Shown here: one piece after another, positions 34,400-43,466 of the stretch | Position numbering within the stretch: position 1 is the first letter of the stretch | Layout of the letters: each line of letters begins with the position of its first letter | Assembly: GCA_004321915.1 (NCBI GenBank) | Contig: SCQE01000021.1 | Coordinates: 209,344 to 273,343, forward strand | Length of the DNA stretch: 64,000 nt | Source: Nitrospirota bacterium | GTDB lineage: Bacteria > Nitrospirota > Thermodesulfovibrionia > Thermodesulfovibrionales > Dissulfurispiraceae | Direction: 5' to 3' | The notes under the pieces: model-generated | Told to the model about the DNA's origin: nothing | Databases searched by the model: none | The model's input: only the letters and a program-made list of their open reading frames with translations | Program-made: the position numbers and the translations under genes

Positions 34400-35137
34400 A
34401 TGAAATACGGACAGAAAATTCTCATAGCAGGCGCGAGCAGTGATATCGGGTCTGCGCTCGTTAAAAGCCTTTGCGGGTCCGGGGCAATGGTCGGTCTTCA
34501 TTACAATACCAACGCGGCGTCCCTGTCAGAATATCAGGATGGCGACAGAATAAGAAAGTTTCAAAAGGACCTGGCTTCTTCTGAGTCATGTTTTGAACTG
34601 GTCGATGACTTTACAGCATGGGCTGGCGGTATAGACGGCCTTATACAGCTTTCCGGTGATGTGAGAAGGCCTGTTCATTGGGAGGAACTGACTGACGCTG
34701 ACTGGCAGCACGACCTGTCTGTTAATCTCGTTATGCCGTTTTTTCTGTCTCAAAGGGCAATCAGCCAAATGAAAAATACCGGCGGCAGAATAATACTTAC
34801 GAGCACAGCGTCAGCTGGTCACGGCGGCGGGGCATCGTCTCTTGCCTATGGTACGGCCAAGGCTGGTATTGAGTGCATGGTCAAGGGGCTGGCTAGGGAC
34901 TGCGCAAAGAACAATGTCCTAGTGAATGCAGTTGCCCCTGGTTTTATATTCACGAAATTTCACACTGAGAAGATGAAGAGAACGAAGGAGCAGCTTGATG
35001 AGCGTGCGAAGCTGATACCACTGAATCGGGCCGGCACGCCTGAAGAGTTTGCAGATACTGTGCTGTTCCTTTTGTCCAAAGGCTCATCATATATAACAGG
35101 CCAGGTCATCGCCGTGAGCGGCGGCGACTGGCTTTAA
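34400..35137 (+). CDS. Short-chain dehydrogenase/reductase
   Basis: A 245-residue classical SDR with ILIAGASSDIGSALV (nucleotide loop), TSTASAGHGGGASSLAYGTAKAG containing the Tyr and Lys of YxxxK, and the PGFIFTKF segment. It resembles FabG-type ketoreductases. PtmA of Campylobacter, a legionaminic acid gene, is an SDR too, but I cannot tell whether this is its equivalent. Preceded by a B12 radical SAM gene at 7 bases. Confidence 0.88.
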   Translation: MKYGQKILIAGASSDIGSALVKSLCGSGAMVGLHYNTNAASLSEYQDGDRIRKFQKDLASSESCFELVDDFTAWAGGIDGLIQLSGDVRRPVHWEELTDADWQHDLSVNLVMPFFLSQRAISQMKNTGGRIILTSTASAGHGGGASSLAYGTAKAGIECMVKGLARDCAKNNVLVNAVAPGFIFTKFHTEKMKRTKEQLDERAKLIPLNRAGTPEEFADTVLFLLSKGSSYITGQVIAVSGGDWL

Positions 35138-35156
35138 CTTTAAAGGAGATAACTAT

Positions 35157-35981
35157 ATGTACGATTTTTATTTTGGCTCCCAAGAGGAAATAGGAAAAGA
35201 CCCTAGGAAGTTCCTGCTTACTGTAAAAAGAATGATGCCGAGGTGGTGCAACGGCATACCGGATTCTGAATTTCTTGCCCTGTATGATGTAATCGCTGCC
35301 ATGGAGCTTCCGCCCAAGCCGGTGTTTATAGAAACCGGGAGTGGTGCTAGTACCATTGTGCTTTCATACTTCGCTGTGAAACACGGCGGAGAGCTTTATA
35401 CCTGGGACGTAAGCGGGAGCAAGCTTTTTTATTTAAGGGGAGTGATCAATGACACCCTGATGAGGCATTTTGATGACAGAAATCTGAGCGTCCACTGGAA
35501 GCACATCGCATTTGACAGCAATTCGGAATTTGCAGGGATCCGCGTGCTCAAAGAGCTTGACAGAAAAGTAAGCGCCTGCTTTTTTGACAGCGAACATACA
35601 CTGAACGTGCTGATGTCCGAGGTAAAATCCGTGTGCGACGTGCTCGCTGACACGGCTGTTGTAGCCATCGACGATGCTAATTACTCGTACATCAATTGCA
35701 ATACCGCCTATATAAACATGGTGAGGACAAAACTCGGACTCCCTGCTATTCAGGAACCTCCAGGCAATATCGGCAGGCCTTTCTGGGCTGAAGTCGAGGA
35801 GTATCTCAAAACGAAATTCGCTTTGGTAGAGCATCTTGATGACTCTTACAAGAAGAATTATCAGTCTGATATTTTCTGGTCTTATTACAGGAGCGACAGA
35901 GAGGCCATGGCGTCCCTAGCAATGGAAAAGACCGAAGACCTTGAGCACAGGTTTGACGCGTGGAGGGTATGCAGGAGTTGA
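35157..35981 (+). CDS. Class I SAM-dependent methyltransferase-like protein
   Basis: A 274-residue protein with a motif I variant FIETGSGASTIVL (about 60-72), an acidic end of strand 2 (YTWDVS) and VAIDDANYSY, as in methyltransferase family 24. Good AAAGGAGAT ribosome site. Probably methylates the sugar or a glycan, but FIETGSG differs from the usual glycine-rich loop, so a non-methyltransfer role is possible. Confidence 0.72.
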   Translation: MYDFYFGSQEEIGKDPRKFLLTVKRMMPRWCNGIPDSEFLALYDVIAAMELPPKPVFIETGSGASTIVLSYFAVKHGGELYTWDVSGSKLFYLRGVINDTLMRHFDDRNLSVHWKHIAFDSNSEFAGIRVLKELDRKVSACFFDSEHTLNVLMSEVKSVCDVLADTAVVAIDDANYSYINCNTAYINMVRTKLGLPAIQEPPGNIGRPFWAEVEEYLKTKFALVEHLDDSYKKNYQSDIFWSYYRSDREAMASLAMEKTEDLEHRFDAWRVCRS

Positions 35982-36886
35982 AAATAGCGATTACAACATC
36001 GTCTTTCGGGAAATACGACACAAGGCCCCTTGATATTCTTGGGGTGAAGGGTTACGAAATAGTGCTGAACCCATACAAGAGAACACTCAGCGAAGGCGAA
36101 GTGTTAGAGGTTTGCAACGGGGTTGTTGGTATTATTGCCGGGACTGAACCTCTGCGCCGGGACACATTAAAGGCATTACAGGAACTAAAGGTCATATCCC
36201 GCTGCGGTACCGGCATGGACAATGTGGATGTCATAGCAGCAGAGAACATCGGGATCAAGGTTTACAATACCCCTGACGCGCCTACTCTTGCTGTTGTAGA
36301 ACTTGCGGTAGGAATGATTCTCTCACTGCTGAGAAATGTCCGGGAGATGGACGCTTCAGTGAGAAACAATAGATGGGAAAAGGTCATGGGCAATCTGCTG
36401 AACGGCAAAACTGCCGGTATCATAGGCTTTGGAAGGATCGGCAGAAAGCTTGCGGAAGTCCTGAAATATTTTGGATGTATTGTCGTATTTCATGATATCA
36501 GTAATGCTGTGGAGTCTGGAGGCTTTGATCGGGTCGACCTTAAAGATCTCCTCTCCAGAAGCGACATTGTTTCTCTGCACGTATCTTCCAAAACACTGAT
36601 TATGGGGGAGGACGAAATCTCCAGAATGAAAAAAGGTGCATGGCTCATCAATGTTTCAAGGGGAGGCGTGGTTGATGAGGGTGCACTTTATAAATCATTG
36701 AAGGCAGGACATCTGAGGGGCGCTGCCCTTGATGTCTATGAGAAAGAACCTTATGAGGGACCGCTAACAGGGTTGGAAAATGTTGTCCTCACGCCGCATG
36801 TCGGTTCATACGCAGTGGAATCGAGGGTCGAAATGGAGGTGCAGGCAGTGCAAAATCTCTTGAAAGGATTGGGGTGTCCAGTATGA
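35969..36886 (+). CDS. D-2-hydroxyacid dehydrogenase family protein
   Basis: A protein of about 305 residues of the phosphoglycerate-dehydrogenase family. The NAD loop is GIIGFGRIGRKLA, the catalytic Arg lies in INVSRGGVVDE, the Glu in YEKEPYEG and the His in LTPHVGS. It interconverts 2-hydroxy and 2-keto acids. In a nucleotide-sugar locus this hints at 2-keto acid chemistry. Start unclear: ATG 35969, TTG 35978 and GTG 35960 are all in frame and overlap the previous stop. Confidence 0.88.
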   Translation: MQELKIAITTSSFGKYDTRPLDILGVKGYEIVLNPYKRTLSEGEVLEVCNGVVGIIAGTEPLRRDTLKALQELKVISRCGTGMDNVDVIAAENIGIKVYNTPDAPTLAVVELAVGMILSLLRNVREMDASVRNNRWEKVMGNLLNGKTAGIIGFGRIGRKLAEVLKYFGCIVVFHDISNAVESGGFDRVDLKDLLSRSDIVSLHVSSKTLIMGEDEISRMKKGAWLINVSRGGVVDEGALYKSLKAGHLRGAALDVYEKEPYEGPLTGLENVVLTPHVGSYAVESRVEMEVQAVQNLLKGLGCPV

Positions 36887-37830
36887 AAGTTGTGGTTTTA
36901 GGAGGTTCCGGGTTTCTTGGCAGCCATGTGTCAGACGCGCTGACAGAGGCTGGCCATGAAGTTTTGATCTTTGATATAAAGCATTCACCTTATCTCAGGC
37001 CGGGGCAACAGATGGTGGTCGGAGACATCCTTGATGAGAGGGCTGTGGAAGATTCGGTCCAAGGCGCTTCGGTTGTATACAATTTCGCGGGAATCGCGGA
37101 TATCGCTGAAGCGAGTCAGCGTCCGATAGACAGCGTGAAATTCAATATTCTTGGCAATTCGATTGTTCTTGAGGCCTGCCGTAAGGCCGGAGTCAAGCGA
37201 TTTGTCTTTGCAAGCTCGCTTTATGTTTACAGCAAGGCAGGCTCGTTCTACAGGTCTACGAAACAAGCCTGCGAACTTCTCATCGAAAATTATCACGAGG
37301 TCTTCGGTCTATCATATACAATCCTGCGTTATGGTTCGCTTTACGGGCCGAGGGCTGACAAGAAAAACGCCATTTACAACTTCGTCAAGCAGGCGATTGC
37401 AAGTGGAAAGATCATCAGGCATGGCGACGGTGAGGAGCTTAGAGAATATATCCATGTGCTTGATGCCGCAAAGGGCAGTTGTGAAATTCTGTCCGACGAG
37501 TTTGCGAACCAGTACGTTATTCTTACGGGCCAGCAACAGATGCGTATCAAGGACCTTCTCATAATGATAAACGAGATGCTGGACAATAAGGTTACTGTCG
37601 AATTCGCCCCGGCCAACGAAAGTTATCATTACGAGATAACCCCCTTTTCTTTTGCTCCGCGGGTTGGGAAAAGACTGACCGGAAAGACCTATCTAGACCT
37701 AGGACAGGGGATACTTGATATCATATACTCCGTATATCGTGAAGTGAATCCTTTTCCGATAGTAAACGGGATTGTGCTGAATGATTCTATGCAGGCCGTT
37801 GACGGCCAAGCTCCCCAAAAGATTTCCTGA
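36883..37830 (+). CDS. NAD-dependent sugar epimerase/dehydratase
   Basis: A 315-residue extended SDR with VVLGGSGFLGSHVSDAL and catalytic YRSTK (in GSFYRSTKQAC), plus LRYGSLYGPR in the substrate half. Acts on a nucleotide sugar as epimerase, reductase or dehydratase. ATG 36883 overlaps the previous stop (ATGA), which decides the start over GTG 36874. 31 bases separate it from the cyclase gene. Confidence 0.88.
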   Translation: MKVVVLGGSGFLGSHVSDALTEAGHEVLIFDIKHSPYLRPGQQMVVGDILDERAVEDSVQGASVVYNFAGIADIAEASQRPIDSVKFNILGNSIVLEACRKAGVKRFVFASSLYVYSKAGSFYRSTKQACELLIENYHEVFGLSYTILRYGSLYGPRADKKNAIYNFVKQAIASGKIIRHGDGEELREYIHVLDAAKGSCEILSDEFANQYVILTGQQQMRIKDLLIMINEMLDNKVTVEFAPANESYHYEITPFSFAPRVGKRLTGKTYLDLGQGILDIIYSVYREVNPFPIVNGIVLNDSMQAVDGQAPQKIS

Positions 37831-37861
37831 TCCTAGCACCTGAGAAAAACGAACAGGGCGG

Positions 37862-38584
37862 ATGAGACTCGACGTCATTTGCCATCAATGCGCCTGCCGG
37901 GTGGACTCCAAGGGAAAGAGAGTGAAATACGTTTTTCTGTCGCATGCCCTCACACGGGAGTTGCCGGTATACGGCGGCGGTGCGAACCTTGAGATAACAC
38001 AGGTCAAGTCGCTGGAGGGCGGAGATTCGTCCAATGTGTACAGGTTTGGCATGGAAAATCACTGGGGGACCCATGTGGACTGCCCGGCGCATTTTTTTCA
38101 AAATGGGATGCGCATTTCCGATTACGCCGCCACAGAATGGATTTTTGAAAGCCCCTTTTTGCTCGAAACTGGCATGAATGAAAACAGGGTAATCATCCCC
38201 GAAGATGTTTTTTCAGTGCCTGAGACCGCTGACATGCTTCTAATCAAAACCGGATTTGCCTGCTTAAGAGGCTCTGAAAAATACGTGATGAAAAATCCCG
38301 GCTTCAGTCCTGAAGCCGGATTCTGGCTTCGAAAAAACAGGCCTGCCGTCAGGGCGGTAGGCTTCGATTTTGTTTCCCTATCACCATTCCATAATAGAGA
38401 AATGGGGAGGGAAGCGCACAGGGCTTTTTTGGACCCAGAAGGGGAGAACGCCCCGATTCGAATAATCGAGGATATGCATCTTATTGGGAATATCTCTAGG
38501 CTTGTGTCGGTCTGGGTAGCCCCGCTCGTGATCGAAGGACTGGATAGCGCGCCGTGTACAGTGATAGGAGCCTTGGAGGAGTGA
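37862..38584 (+). CDS. Cyclase-family metal-dependent hydrolase (kynurenine formamidase fold)
   Basis: A 240-residue protein with the family metal motif NHWGTHVDCPAHFF (H-x-GTH-x-D-x-P-x-H). Members hydrolyse formamides or lactone-like rings using Zn or Mn. GFDFVSLSPFHNREMGREAHR is the second conserved stretch. The first 20 residues look unrelated to the family, so GTG 37922, with a purine-rich site before it, may be the real start. In this setting it might open a lactone or remove a formyl group from an amino sugar; both are inference. Confidence 0.8.
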   Translation: MRLDVICHQCACRVDSKGKRVKYVFLSHALTRELPVYGGGANLEITQVKSLEGGDSSNVYRFGMENHWGTHVDCPAHFFQNGMRISDYAATEWIFESPFLLETGMNENRVIIPEDVFSVPETADMLLIKTGFACLRGSEKYVMKNPGFSPEAGFWLRKNRPAVRAVGFDFVSLSPFHNREMGREAHRAFLDPEGENAPIRIIEDMHLIGNISRLVSVWVAPLVIEGLDSAPCTVIGALEE

Positions 38585-39231
38585 TGGTCAGGGTTATTTT
38601 GCTGGACTTTGATGGTGTAATAGCAGAGTCGGTCGAGATAAAAACAAAAGCGTTTCAGAAGCTGTTTGAAGACGAGGGCGCTGACGTGATGGAACAGGTC
38701 AGGGATTACCATCTACAACATGGGGGGGTTTCCCGGTTTGAGAAGTTCAGGTATTTTTATGATGAAATTTTGAAAAGGCCGCTTTCGGAAAAAACTTTCC
38801 AAGATTTGTGTGACAGGTTTTCAAGGCTGGTCATCGATGAAGTTGTCGATTCTCCGTATGTCTCTGGGGCAAGGGAATTCATCGAAGAGTATGCTATTAG
38901 ATGCGCCCTTTTTGTGACATCGGCAACGCCGCAGCAGGAGATCGAAGAGATAATGCGACGCAGGGATTTGGACCGGTTTTTCAAAAGAATATACGGCGCT
39001 CCTAAGTCAAAGTCTGACGCAGTGAGAGAGATTATAAAGTCCGAAAAGATTTCTCCGGGAGAGACCGTATATATAGGAGACGCGTTAAGCGATTACGAAG
39101 CTGCTAGAGATAATAATATCGTATTCATCGCAAGAATCGGCAATTCGGAAGCGGAAGCGTTATTCCGTGACCTGCCATGCGCCAAGGTAACTGATTTGAC
39201 CTGCGTGAGAGATATCATAAACGCCCTGTGA
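38584..39231 (+). CDS. HAD-superfamily phosphatase
   Basis: A 215-residue HAD hydrolase of the beta-phosphoglucomutase/phosphatase type: ILLDFDGVIAES with both aspartates, TSATPQQE as motif II, KSKSDAV lysine and YIGDALSDYEAA as motif IV. Start ATG overlaps the previous stop by one base (TGATG). It may dephosphorylate a sugar-acid phosphate before cytidylyl activation, as KdsC does in the KDO route; the family member differs from KdsC. Confidence 0.85.
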   Translation: MVRVILLDFDGVIAESVEIKTKAFQKLFEDEGADVMEQVRDYHLQHGGVSRFEKFRYFYDEILKRPLSEKTFQDLCDRFSRLVIDEVVDSPYVSGAREFIEEYAIRCALFVTSATPQQEIEEIMRRRDLDRFFKRIYGAPKSKSDAVREIIKSEKISPGETVYIGDALSDYEAARDNNIVFIARIGNSEAEALFRDLPCAKVTDLTCVRDIINAL

Positions 39232-40949
39232 CCGGACCGTTTGACACGATAGATATGCAGTGCCTGAATCCTGAACAGGCCAGACTTATGGACAGCATTT
39301 CAAAAGAAGTCCGCGCAGTCTATAATGCCGTGATAACAGACCTGTCTTCACGAAATAGAGACAGTATTGACTGGTGGGTTTCTAATATCGCCAGCAGGAA
39401 CGTATTTGTTAGCCAACTATTCTCAGACTGTTGTCGCTTGTATATGATTGAGCGACTTGTCGGAGACGGTATTTCAATCGGGACAGTCAGGGTGAAGTCA
39501 AGAGCGCTTGCGGAAACCTTGCGGCGATATTTTAGCGCAAGGGGGTTGTCCGCGAGAGTGGAGTGCAGGGTCGGGTTGTCAGAAAGACTGGCGAGGGCAT
39601 TCAGGCGTCTGTGCGGTTATCCATACCAAGTCTTCAGGTTTCTGGCGTCATTCGTTTCTGCGAGACTCACAAGAAAATATCAGAGGCTGTCCCCCGATGG
39701 ACAGCTCACCATTATTGACACATTTGTTTTTGAGGACAGCTTCAGGAATGGAGCATACATTGATCGGTACTACTGCGGCATGCTCGACTTCCTGTCGCCA
39801 CTGGAGAGGAAGACGATATGGTATACCCCAACGTTTTATAGTGTAAGGGTAAAAAGTTTTCTGGACCTGTTTCTGAAGATGAGGACCGCCAGCGAGAATT
39901 TTCTTTTGAAGGAAGACCTGCTGCGCATGTCTGATTACTTCTATGCCTTGACCTATCCATTCAGGGCGGCTCGTTTTGGGTTCGCTGACATAATGTTTTC
40001 GGGCTTTGACATTACCCCTCTGATCAGAGAGGAGCTCAGTGCCGGCATCTTTTCGTCAAGTTCCATGGAGGCGCTGCTTAAATATCGTTTTGCTCAAAGA
40101 CTTTGCGAATCAGGCGTGAAATTGAGGCTTATAGTGGACTGGTTTGAAAATCAACCAATAGACAGGGGTGCGAACGCAGGCTTCAGGGTGTTTTTTCCGG
40201 AAACACATATCATAGGATATCAGGGGTTTGTTGTCACGACAAACTATCTGGGGTTATACCCTACGGATATGGAAAAAGAGTGTGGCGTGATACCTCACGA
40301 GGTGGCTGTCAGCGGGAAGGGACTGGTCGGCAGGGCAAGGGAGTTTTGTTCGTCCCTTGAGGTGTCGGTTGCCCCAGCTTTCCGTTATGCCGAACTTAGC
40401 GACAAAAGAAAGCATCGGCCGGAACACTCCGGGTTCTCCATTCTCATCGCTTTGCCCATGATGTGGAGGGACGCCGCGGATATACTTATGATTGCTGATC
40501 AGGTTATAGGAGACAGTGACTTTTCCGATGTTACTTTCTTGATAAAGCCCCATCCCACTCATGCCGCCGGATTAGTGGAAGATTTCCTGAAATCAAAAGA
40601 GAGGGAGAACGTGCTCTTTATAAACGGCGCTTTTGCCGAATGCCTAGAGAAGGCGCGACTTCTTATTAGCAATGTCTCTAATGTATGCATGGAAACCTTG
40701 GCAATGGGCATACCGGTTGTTATAATAGGAAGCTGTTCCGGACTGACCCATAATCCTATCCCGGAAAACATTTCAAGTGATATATGGCGACTTTGCTATT
40801 GCAGGGAAGAATTGAAGGAGGCCATCTGTTTCTTCAAGAACCACGGTCTGCCTCGGGAGCGATTGGAGGCCATAGGGGACAGCATACTTGATGATTATTA
40901 TGAACCTGTCACGGAGACGTCTGCAAGGAGGTTTTTATGTTTGGAATGA
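39228..40949 (+). CDS. Putative GT-B-like glycan biosynthesis protein
   Basis: A 573-residue protein with no close family that I recognise. The C-terminal half contains FLIKPHPTHAAG and LLISNVSNVCMETLAMGIPVVII, the pattern of capsule glycosyltransferases (KpsS-like or TagF-like), where His and Ser-Asn contact the nucleotide phosphates. The N-terminal half is unassigned and has weakly hydrophobic stretches near residues 150-170. GTG start overlapping the HAD gene by 4 bases. Likely transfers a CMP- or CDP-linked unit; inferred. Confidence 0.65.
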   Translation: MTGPFDTIDMQCLNPEQARLMDSISKEVRAVYNAVITDLSSRNRDSIDWWVSNIASRNVFVSQLFSDCCRLYMIERLVGDGISIGTVRVKSRALAETLRRYFSARGLSARVECRVGLSERLARAFRRLCGYPYQVFRFLASFVSARLTRKYQRLSPDGQLTIIDTFVFEDSFRNGAYIDRYYCGMLDFLSPLERKTIWYTPTFYSVRVKSFLDLFLKMRTASENFLLKEDLLRMSDYFYALTYPFRAARFGFADIMFSGFDITPLIREELSAGIFSSSSMEALLKYRFAQRLCESGVKLRLIVDWFENQPIDRGANAGFRVFFPETHIIGYQGFVVTTNYLGLYPTDMEKECGVIPHEVAVSGKGLVGRAREFCSSLEVSVAPAFRYAELSDKRKHRPEHSGFSILIALPMMWRDAADILMIADQVIGDSDFSDVTFLIKPHPTHAAGLVEDFLKSKERENVLFINGAFAECLEKARLLISNVSNVCMETLAMGIPVVIIGSCSGLTHNPIPENISSDIWRLCYCREELKEAICFFKNHGLPRERLEAIGDSILDDYYEPVTETSARRFLCLE

Positions 40950-42940
40950 AGTCTTTGATGGCTTATTCCAATAGAGTGCAAGCTGTTGCTGAAAGATTTT
41001 TTGTTATCACACTCCCTGAAAATCGGGCGATGTGGCTGCTGGTTTTCATGCCGGGAATCCTTGCGATAGCTTACGGTGTAGATACGTGGCAGTATATAAC
41101 ATACAACGCCTTCAGCCTTGAAGCTCTGGGCAATAAGGCCTTTGAGTCTTATCAGCCCATCGTACAGTTAAGGAACTTCGGCTTTGCCGGTCTGTTTCTC
41201 AGGTATCTAAAATTTTTGCATCTGAACCCAGTGGCCTATATAAGTGCAAGCGTTCTTGTCTGTCTTGCTATATATGTGCTGGTATATAAAATAGCGCGAC
41301 AGATCATGGGCATGCACTTTGAAGCCCTGTTTGCGACTTTGCTGTTTCTGTTGGCAAGGTTTACCGAGTCGCACGGAGATGTCGTCAATGGCATGTGGGG
41401 GAACCCTGTTTTTTACAAGGCCAGCGTTTCCGCGGTATTTACGCTGCTGGGCATGTATTTTGCCTTAAATAGACGGCTTGTCGGGGCCGCCCTTTTCTTC
41501 GCCATTTCAATCAATCTGCATCCACCGTATGGTTTTTCAGCTTTTATGTTTTTCACTGCCGGTTACTGCTTCCATGTTTACAAAAATGGAATGTCCGATC
41601 TCAAGAGATTTATCATCCCGGCGCTTATTATACTGGCTTGTCTCATGTTTTTTGTCGTGAATGCGCCGCGGTTTGAGGTGTCAGGCATGGAACACCGGAT
41701 GCAGGACTGGTTCAGGTATTCTTATAACGTAAGCGCTGCGGACATTACGGCGTTTTATGACGCCTGCAAGTACGCTTATTCTCTAGTGCCTCTTCTTTTT
41801 TTCGCCTTCTTCGTCATGCGAAAACAGGAGGATGCCGGTATCGCAAAATACCTTCTTGTCGGCTCTGTCCTGTTCTATGGCGGGGCTCTTTGTGTCGATA
41901 TTTTGCACATCAGCGGTTTCTTTGCGCCAAAACTGTCGGATTTTTTCATTCCAATAGGCTTTCGGCGGGGCGTCTGGATTATTTATTTTGTTGCGATGAC
42001 CATAATAGTCAAATATTTATTGCAGTACAATCAAAAAGAGGAAGATAGAAATGTTTTTCACATACTTTTTTTTATAAGCGTCTACCTCTGTCCAAATATA
42101 GTTACGGTCTCTCTCCTGATAGTTTCGCTCAATCTGTTTTACCCGGGCAGGCTTACGGCTTGGCTTTTGATTGTCTTTCTTGTATCAGTTGGTTTGAACT
42201 ACCTTGCCGGAGACGGTCGTCACTTCTTCTTTTTTTCATTAAAGGATTCTGCCTTCGTCGTCTTATCTACGATGCTCCCTTATCTCCTCCACTTAGCTTT
42301 TAGAAGGACGCTCGATCTGAAATTTATCTTTGTGCTTCCGATAATCATTTTTTTGTGTTCGGCACTTATGTATGGCATCTCTCAAAACCGACTGAAGCGT
42401 TCTTTTGCCGTTATTGCCAACAATGGTTATCTCAAATATCCCGACTATCAGAAACTTGTGGCAGCTTTGCCGCAAGTAAATCGTAATTACAGAGAAAACA
42501 CAGACTTCGATATGATGAATGCGGTTCGTAAGCTAAATACATCCGGTGAGATGCTTCTTTTCCCCCCTCTCAGCCTGAATTTTGATATCCTTCTGATCGA
42601 ATCCCCTGTGTTCCTGTCTTTGCTCGATTTCGAGAATGCTCGTTTTTCGAAGAAGTATTTCGAATACGTTATGCAACGGTTAGGCGTATTGTTTCAAACC
42701 GGGGAGCCGTATAGTATCCTTCCTATGAAAAAACTGGAATACAATCAGAAGCTTGAGGAAGAGATCAATAGAAGATACATTGCGTTATCAAGCGAACATG
42801 TTAAAAATCTGGCAGTGCAATATGGTATTCGGTATTTTGTAACTTCCAGATTTTATGATGACCTTGCCCTAATTTACAGGAGCGGCAAAAATAATTTATA
42901 CGATCTTAAGGGACAAGGCCTTTGGGGCGGTCAACAGTAA
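40937..42940 (+). CDS. Large multispanning membrane protein (GT-C or Wzy candidate)
   Basis: A 667-residue inner-membrane protein with about 12 hydrophobic segments (from residue 31 to about 490) and a soluble C-terminal domain of about 170 residues ending near a WGGQQ tail. No recognised motif. The organisation resembles GT-C glycosyltransferases or an unusual polymerase. It is the best candidate here for the missing Wzy polymerase. The start lies 13 bases inside the preceding gene. Confidence 0.7.
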   Translation: MFGMKSLMAYSNRVQAVAERFFVITLPENRAMWLLVFMPGILAIAYGVDTWQYITYNAFSLEALGNKAFESYQPIVQLRNFGFAGLFLRYLKFLHLNPVAYISASVLVCLAIYVLVYKIARQIMGMHFEALFATLLFLLARFTESHGDVVNGMWGNPVFYKASVSAVFTLLGMYFALNRRLVGAALFFAISINLHPPYGFSAFMFFTAGYCFHVYKNGMSDLKRFIIPALIILACLMFFVVNAPRFEVSGMEHRMQDWFRYSYNVSAADITAFYDACKYAYSLVPLLFFAFFVMRKQEDAGIAKYLLVGSVLFYGGALCVDILHISGFFAPKLSDFFIPIGFRRGVWIIYFVAMTIIVKYLLQYNQKEEDRNVFHILFFISVYLCPNIVTVSLLIVSLNLFYPGRLTAWLLIVFLVSVGLNYLAGDGRHFFFFSLKDSAFVVLSTMLPYLLHLAFRRTLDLKFIFVLPIIIFLCSALMYGISQNRLKRSFAVIANNGYLKYPDYQKLVAALPQVNRNYRENTDFDMMNAVRKLNTSGEMLLFPPLSLNFDILLIESPVFLSLLDFENARFSKKYFEYVMQRLGVLFQTGEPYSILPMKKLEYNQKLEEEINRRYIALSSEHVKNLAVQYGIRYFVTSRFYDDLALIYRSGKNNLYDLKGQGLWGGQQ

Positions 42941-42941
42941 A

Positions 42942-43457
42942 ATGAGTCCGGACGTTTTTTTGCAGGGGTTCTCGATTTTTATGGTTTGCCTTGCGGTGCA
43001 TATAATAGTTTGGAGGGTTCGAATTCCAAGGAATGACATTAGTGTGCTGTTCTTTATTTTTCTGGTTGTGCCGGTTTTGGGATTAACCGGTACGGCTGCA
43101 GTAATGTGTTGGAGAGGTGTTACAAACTCACTTGTTGAGATGCTGGAGGTCTTGATTCTTCATATTTCTCTTGCTTCAGCCTATATAGCTACGTATCCTG
43201 CAGCACAGGCGTCGTCGCCATCTCTCGACATTCTCATCTCTATTGCTACATCTATGAATAAAAGGCTGACGGAGGATGATATCGCAGCAAAGTACAACGA
43301 TATAACACTTGTAAAAAGCCGCATAGAGGATTTGAGAGGCATGATGTTTGTGTCTCAGGTGGGGGACAATATTGTGCTTACGGCTACCGGAGAGGTTTTG
43401 ATATGTCTGTTTATTCTGTATCGCAGAATGATAGGGCTCCCGCTGGGAGAAGGATAG
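42942..43457 (+). CDS. Small membrane protein with winged-helix-like tail (copy 1)
   Basis: A 171-residue protein of unknown family. Three hydrophobic segments (about 5-25, 32-55, 65-85) are followed by a cytoplasmic part with LTEDDIAAKYND, VKSRIEDLRGM and NIVLTATGEVL, reading like a small winged helix, and a last hydrophobic stretch. It begins 1 base after the large membrane protein gene and is followed by a protein of the same layout. Confidence 0.7.
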   Translation: MSPDVFLQGFSIFMVCLAVHIIVWRVRIPRNDISVLFFIFLVVPVLGLTGTAAVMCWRGVTNSLVEMLEVLILHISLASAYIATYPAAQASSPSLDILISIATSMNKRLTEDDIAAKYNDITLVKSRIEDLRGMMFVSQVGDNIVLTATGEVLICLFILYRRMIGLPLGEG

Positions 43458-43466
43458 GAGTCATTT

